This document shows, in pieces, positions 61,092 to 64,000 of a stretch of DNA of 64,000 bases. Made by a program: the position numbers and the translations under genes. Numbering within the stretch: position 1 is the first letter of the stretch; each line of letters begins with the position of its first letter. The notes under the pieces were generated by a model. The model was not told the origin of the DNA. It was given only the letters and a program-made list of their open reading frames with translations, and did not search any database. The stretch comes from CAWUFC02 sp963921335 (GTDB taxonomy: Bacteria; Pseudomonadota; Gammaproteobacteria; Pseudomonadales; Halieaceae): contig CAWUFC020000001.1 in NCBI GenBank assembly GCA_963921335.3, forward strand, positions 1,550,001 to 1,614,000. Direction: 5' to 3'.

Positions 61092-61664
61092 TTACTGCCA
61101 GTCCAGCGGCGCCAGTCGCCAGTTTCTGCGCCAGGCAGCTTCCACCTTGTCAGTGTAGACCCGGCTGCCAGCGCTGCCGTTATAGCGTGCCAGCGCAGTG
61201 GCCAGTCGACCGTTCTCCTTTTCTAAATAGAACTGCAGGATTCTGCAGCCGTAAGAGAGATTGGTCTGGGGATCAATCAGGTTGTCCTCAGGGCGGCCGA
61301 TCTCATTTTTCCAAAAAGGCATCACCTGCATGAGACCCTGGGCGCCCACGCGGGACACCGCATAGCGGTCAAATGTGCTCTCGACCTCGATCACCGCGAG
61401 CACCAATTCAGGTGGCAATTTGCTGAGCTGCGCGAAGTGGTGGACATCCTTCAGCAACTGCAGGCGCTGCTCGGGGTTTTTCATAAACGGCGTCAGCCGC
61501 TGTGACATATCCACCAGCCAGACCTCAGCATCAAAGCGATCCTCAAAGCTGGCGGCGCTGGCAATGTGCGTTTCCAGGAAGGCCCGCAGCTGGGCCTGCT
61601 CTGCGTCGTCTGCTATTGCCAGTGGCGCGCTCAGCAGACACAGCGACAGCAACAGGGCTCGCAT
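61092..61664 (-). CDS. Small SLT-type lytic transglycosylase
   Basis: A 190-residue exported protein with a signal peptide (MRALLLSLCLLSAPLAIA) and an SLT domain: IEVESTFDRYAVS with catalytic Glu95, GLMQVMPFWKNEIG and SYGCRILQFYLE, then ALARYNGSAGSRVY. This is a minimal lytic transglycosylase cutting glycan strands. Its start overlaps the proS stop by one base, so it is translated from the same message. Confidence 0.92.
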   Translation of the reverse strand: MRALLLSLCLLSAPLAIADDAEQAQLRAFLETHIASAASFEDRFDAEVWLVDMSQRLTPFMKNPEQRLQLLKDVHHFAQLSKLPPELVLAVIEVESTFDRYAVSRVGAQGLMQVMPFWKNEIGRPEDNLIDPQTNLSYGCRILQFYLEKENGRLATALARYNGSAGSRVYTDKVEAAWRRNWRLAPLDWQ

Positions 61665-63373
61665 CAGTGGGCGAGTGTCTTTGTAATGAAGTCGAGAATG
61701 TCGCCTTGGGGTATGAGTTCGGAGTCTCCCCCGGTACGGGCTTTGTACTCCACATTGCCTTCGGCGAGAGCTCGATCCCCAATCACCACCCGGTGGGGAA
61801 TCCCGATCAGCTCCGTGTCCGCGAACTTCACACCTGGGCGTTCATTGCGATCGTCCATCAGTACATCGATGCCCGCGGCTTTCATGTCTGCGTAGAGCGC
61901 TTCGGCGGCCGCAGCGACCACTTCAGATTTCTGCATATTGAGTGGCACGATGGCGACCTGGAAAGGTGCAATGTGATTTGGCCAGGTAATACCAGCGTCG
62001 TCGTGGTACTGTTCGATTGCCGCGGCGACAATGCGAGTCACGCCGATACCGTAACAGCCCATTTCGAGGACCTGGCTTTTACCCTGCTCGTTGAGCACGT
62101 CCGCCTTCATGGCCTCGCTGTACTTGGTGCCCAACTGGAAAATATGCCCGACCTCGATGCCGCGCTTGATTTGCAGGCTACCCTGGCCATCGGGGCTGGG
62201 GTCGCCCTCAACCACATTGCGAATGTCTGCCACTCGCGCCTCAGGCAGATCCCGTTCCCAGTTCACGCCCGTCAGATGGTAACCGTCCTTGTTGGCACCG
62301 CAGACAAAGTCAGTAAGATGGTTGGCGGCGCGATCGGCGATCACGGGGATGGACAAGCCAACCGGGCCCAGCGAACCGGTTCCGCAGTTACAGGCAGCGC
62401 GAATCGCTTCTTCACTGGCAAAGCTCAGGGGGCTGGCAACGCCCTCAATCTTTTCAGCCTTGATGGCATTCAGCTGATGATCGCCGCGCAGCAGCAGGGC
62501 CACCAGAGGCTCTTCCTCACCCTCGACAATCAGGGTTTTCATGCACTGAGATGCATCCACCGAGAGTTGTGCGGCGACTTCCTCAATGCTGTGAACACCC
62601 GGGGTGGCAACTTCTTCCATCGCGGCTGTCGCAGCAGCCCGATCGCTGGAGGGCGCAAGCGCCTCGGCCATTTCAACGTTGGCCGCATAATCGCCGCTGT
62701 TACTGAAGGCAATGGCATCTTCGCCGGAATCTGCCAGCACATGAAATTCATGGGAGGCGTGGCCGCCGATGCTGCCGGTATCTGCAATCACCGGACGAAA
62801 AGCCAGACCCAGGCGCTCAAATATGGTGGAGTAAGCCTGGTACATCCGGTCGTAGGTTTCCTGCAATGATGCCTGGTCCACATGAAAGGAATAGGCGTCT
62901 TTCATCAGGAATTCGCGAGCCCGCATGATGCCGAAGCGCGGACGTATTTCATCGCGGAACTTGGTCTGGATCTGGAAAAAATTGGCAGGCAGCTGCTTGT
63001 AGCTTTTGATTTCATCACGCAGCAGGTCGGTAATGACTTCTTCGTGAGTAGGTCCCAGGCAGAAATCGCGGTGGTGGCGGTCCTGCATGCGCAGCAGCTC
63101 GGCGCCGTACTGTTCCCAGCGACCGGATTCCTTCCAGAGCTCGGCAGGTTGTACCACCGGCATGCTCACTTCCTGGGCGCCGGCGTTCTCCATTTCTTCG
63201 CGAACAACGTTCTCGACCTTGCGCAGCACCCGCAGGCCCATCGGCAGCCAGGTGTACAGGCCGGCGGCAAGTTTGCGGATCATGCCCGAGCGCAGCATCA
63301 ACTGGTGGCTGATGACTTCTGCGTCGGAAGGTGTTTCTTTGACAGTGGCGATGAGGAAATGGCTGGCGCGCAT
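61664..63373 (-). CDS. proS: Prolyl-tRNA synthetase
   Basis: A 569-residue class-II synthetase of the bacterial type with the INS editing domain (residues about 220-400). Motif 2/3 regions are visible in CLGPTHEEVITDLLRDEI, FRDEIRPRFGIMRAREF and GCYGIGVTRIV. Standard length. Followed by the slt gene, which overlaps it by one base. Confidence 0.97.
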   Translation of the reverse strand: MRASHFLIATVKETPSDAEVISHQLMLRSGMIRKLAAGLYTWLPMGLRVLRKVENVVREEMENAGAQEVSMPVVQPAELWKESGRWEQYGAELLRMQDRHHRDFCLGPTHEEVITDLLRDEIKSYKQLPANFFQIQTKFRDEIRPRFGIMRAREFLMKDAYSFHVDQASLQETYDRMYQAYSTIFERLGLAFRPVIADTGSIGGHASHEFHVLADSGEDAIAFSNSGDYAANVEMAEALAPSSDRAAATAAMEEVATPGVHSIEEVAAQLSVDASQCMKTLIVEGEEEPLVALLLRGDHQLNAIKAEKIEGVASPLSFASEEAIRAACNCGTGSLGPVGLSIPVIADRAANHLTDFVCGANKDGYHLTGVNWERDLPEARVADIRNVVEGDPSPDGQGSLQIKRGIEVGHIFQLGTKYSEAMKADVLNEQGKSQVLEMGCYGIGVTRIVAAAIEQYHDDAGITWPNHIAPFQVAIVPLNMQKSEVVAAAAEALYADMKAAGIDVLMDDRNERPGVKFADTELIGIPHRVVIGDRALAEGNVEYKARTGGDSELIPQGDILDFITKTLAH

Positions 63374-63684
63374 GGTGCACTCTATTGGCTAAAAAACAGG
63401 GCGGGTATTCTACGATTCTTTGGCAGTTGGTAACAGTTGGCCTGGCCATTGCCAATGCACTGGCTGGGTAATTTTGCACCAGTTTGGTGAAGCGGGCTCG
63501 CAAACCTCTTGTTTGGAAGCAAAAAAGGAAAGAAATGGCTTGGCAAGCCTTGTATTGCAGCGGTTCATGGATTATACCTTCACCCGGGAATCACGGATCG
63601 ATCTGTCAAACCCGCGGGGGAAGTGGAAATCCTTCTTATATCTCGACTCTAAATTAAAAACACAAAGAGGAATCATTACCTGAC
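63374..63684. other. 311-base gap upstream of proS and the HU gene
   Basis: The divergent region between proS and the HU-type gene has no supported gene. It must hold two promoters. TTGTAT and TATACC near 63551-63579 are 17 bases apart and could drive the HU gene, but the match is weak. An A/T-rich stretch (63640-63670) directly precedes its ribosome site. Confidence 0.6.
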
Positions 63685-64000
63685 ATGGCTACGAAGAAAA
63701 AAGCTCCAGCCAAGAAGAAAGCCGCTGCCAAGAAGAAGGCAGCTGGCGCACCTAAGAAAGCTCCTGCCATCAAGTCCAAGATGACCAAGAGCCAGATCCT
63801 GAACACGATCGCTGAAAGCACCGGTCTGACCAAGAAGCAGGTTGGTTCCGTACTGGAAGAAATGGATTCTCTGATTGAGCGCAGCGTAGCCAAGCGCGGC
63901 GTAGGCGAGTTCACGATTCCCGGTATGATGAAAATCACCACTGTGAAGAAGCCTGCTCGCAAAGCGCGCAAGGGCATCAACCCCTTCACCGGTGAAGAAA
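63685..64000 (+). CDS. HU-family DNA-binding protein with Lys/Ala-rich N-terminal tail, cut by window end
   Basis: At least 105 residues are visible. The first about 32 are almost entirely Lys, Ala and Pro (ATKKKAPAKKKAAAKKKAAG), followed by an HU/IHF-like core (MTKSQILNTIAESTGLTKKQ, then GVGEFTIPGMMKI and ARKARKGINPFTGE). The basic tail recalls histone H1-like proteins and AlgP. Such HU-plus-tail proteins occur in some gammaproteobacteria and compact DNA. ATG 63685 has AGAGGAA upstream. The stop lies beyond the window. Confidence 0.85.
   Translation, partial: MATKKKAPAKKKAAAKKKAAGAPKKAPAIKSKMTKSQILNTIAESTGLTKKQVGSVLEEMDSLIERSVAKRGVGEFTIPGMMKITTVKKPARKARKGINPFTGEE

Noticed and set aside
61502..62869. 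455-codon frame opposite proS and slt
   Set aside because: It is entirely antisense to two well-supported genes and has no recognisable domain.
63420..63683. 87-codon frame before the HU gene
   Set aside because: No ribosome site and no family-like sequence. It fills the promoter region.
1..64000. CRISPR arrays, tRNA or rRNA genes
   Set aside because: No regularly spaced direct repeats, cloverleaf-like segments or rRNA-like conserved stretches were noticed. This was a visual reading, not a covariance search.

Overview
The window is dense, GC-rich, single-chromosome DNA from a free-living gammaproteobacterium. The two-cone NrdA with its cognate NrdB, the nadD-rsfS-rlmH-mrdA-rodA-mltB-rlpA-dacA-ybeD-lipB run, a RegB/RegA redox pair, bfd/bfr and a proS next to a small SLT protein all resemble Pseudomonas-like or marine (Cellvibrionales/Halieaceae-type) gammaproteobacteria. 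The genus is an inference from gene content, not from a marker search. I saw no rRNA, tRNA, CRISPR or phage genes. The only mobile-element trace is a one-ended transposase remnant near 6.2 kb.

Layout. 0-5.8 kb: tail of an unidentified gene, a PlsC-like acyltransferase overlapping dinG, then three exported proteins of unknown function and a CPXCG protein. 5.9-6.9 kb: a scar of three broken pieces (LuxR-type N-terminus, transposase N-terminus, AraC-type N-terminus). 7-10.2 kb: an exported ureohydrolase, then a parvulin-like protein and a HupE/UreJ-type membrane protein. 10.3-16.6 kb: an aldehyde dehydrogenase and five short-chain dehydrogenases on both sides of a divergent promoter, plus a SnoaL-like protein. 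16.6-25.4 kb: an agmatinase-family ureohydrolase, a 70-aa unknown, nrdB-nrdA with a long regulatory region, argF-argD and grxD. 25.5-31.9 kb: Fur-type site and TonB receptor, citrate-synthase-like enzyme with divergent LysR, a beta-propeller protein, bfr and bfd.

32-41.6 kb: proA, nadD, rsfS, rlmH, the rod-shape and cell-wall genes, ybeD and lipB, nearly all overlapping or a few bases apart. 41.6-45 kb: regA-regB facing prfC. 45.2-51.7 kb: glutathione peroxidase, TetR regulator and fatty-acid desaturase, MATE pump, an exported D-2-hydroxyacid dehydrogenase, a DUF5329-like protein and an exported endonuclease/phosphatase. 51.7-56.8 kb: polyamine-type cluster (CoA transferase, glutamine-synthetase-like ligase, LuxR regulator, divergent SpuC-like aminotransferase). 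56.8-59 kb: a second HupE/UreJ plus parvulin-like pair. 59-64 kb: a conserved unknown, an AraC regulator overlapping a frameshifted macro-domain gene, slt, proS and the start of a Lys/Ala-tailed HU protein.

How it fits together. A nitrogen theme recurs: two ureohydrolases, a putrescine-type aminotransferase, a glutamine-synthetase-like ligase, an aldehyde dehydrogenase, argF/argD and proA. The most unusual features are the exported ureohydrolase with a rewritten metal/specificity loop, the two copies of a parvulin-like plus HupE/UreJ module, an SDR that has lost its catalytic lysine inside a family of tandem paralogues, and an NAD-type dehydrogenase carrying a secretion signal. All functional links between these are hypotheses.
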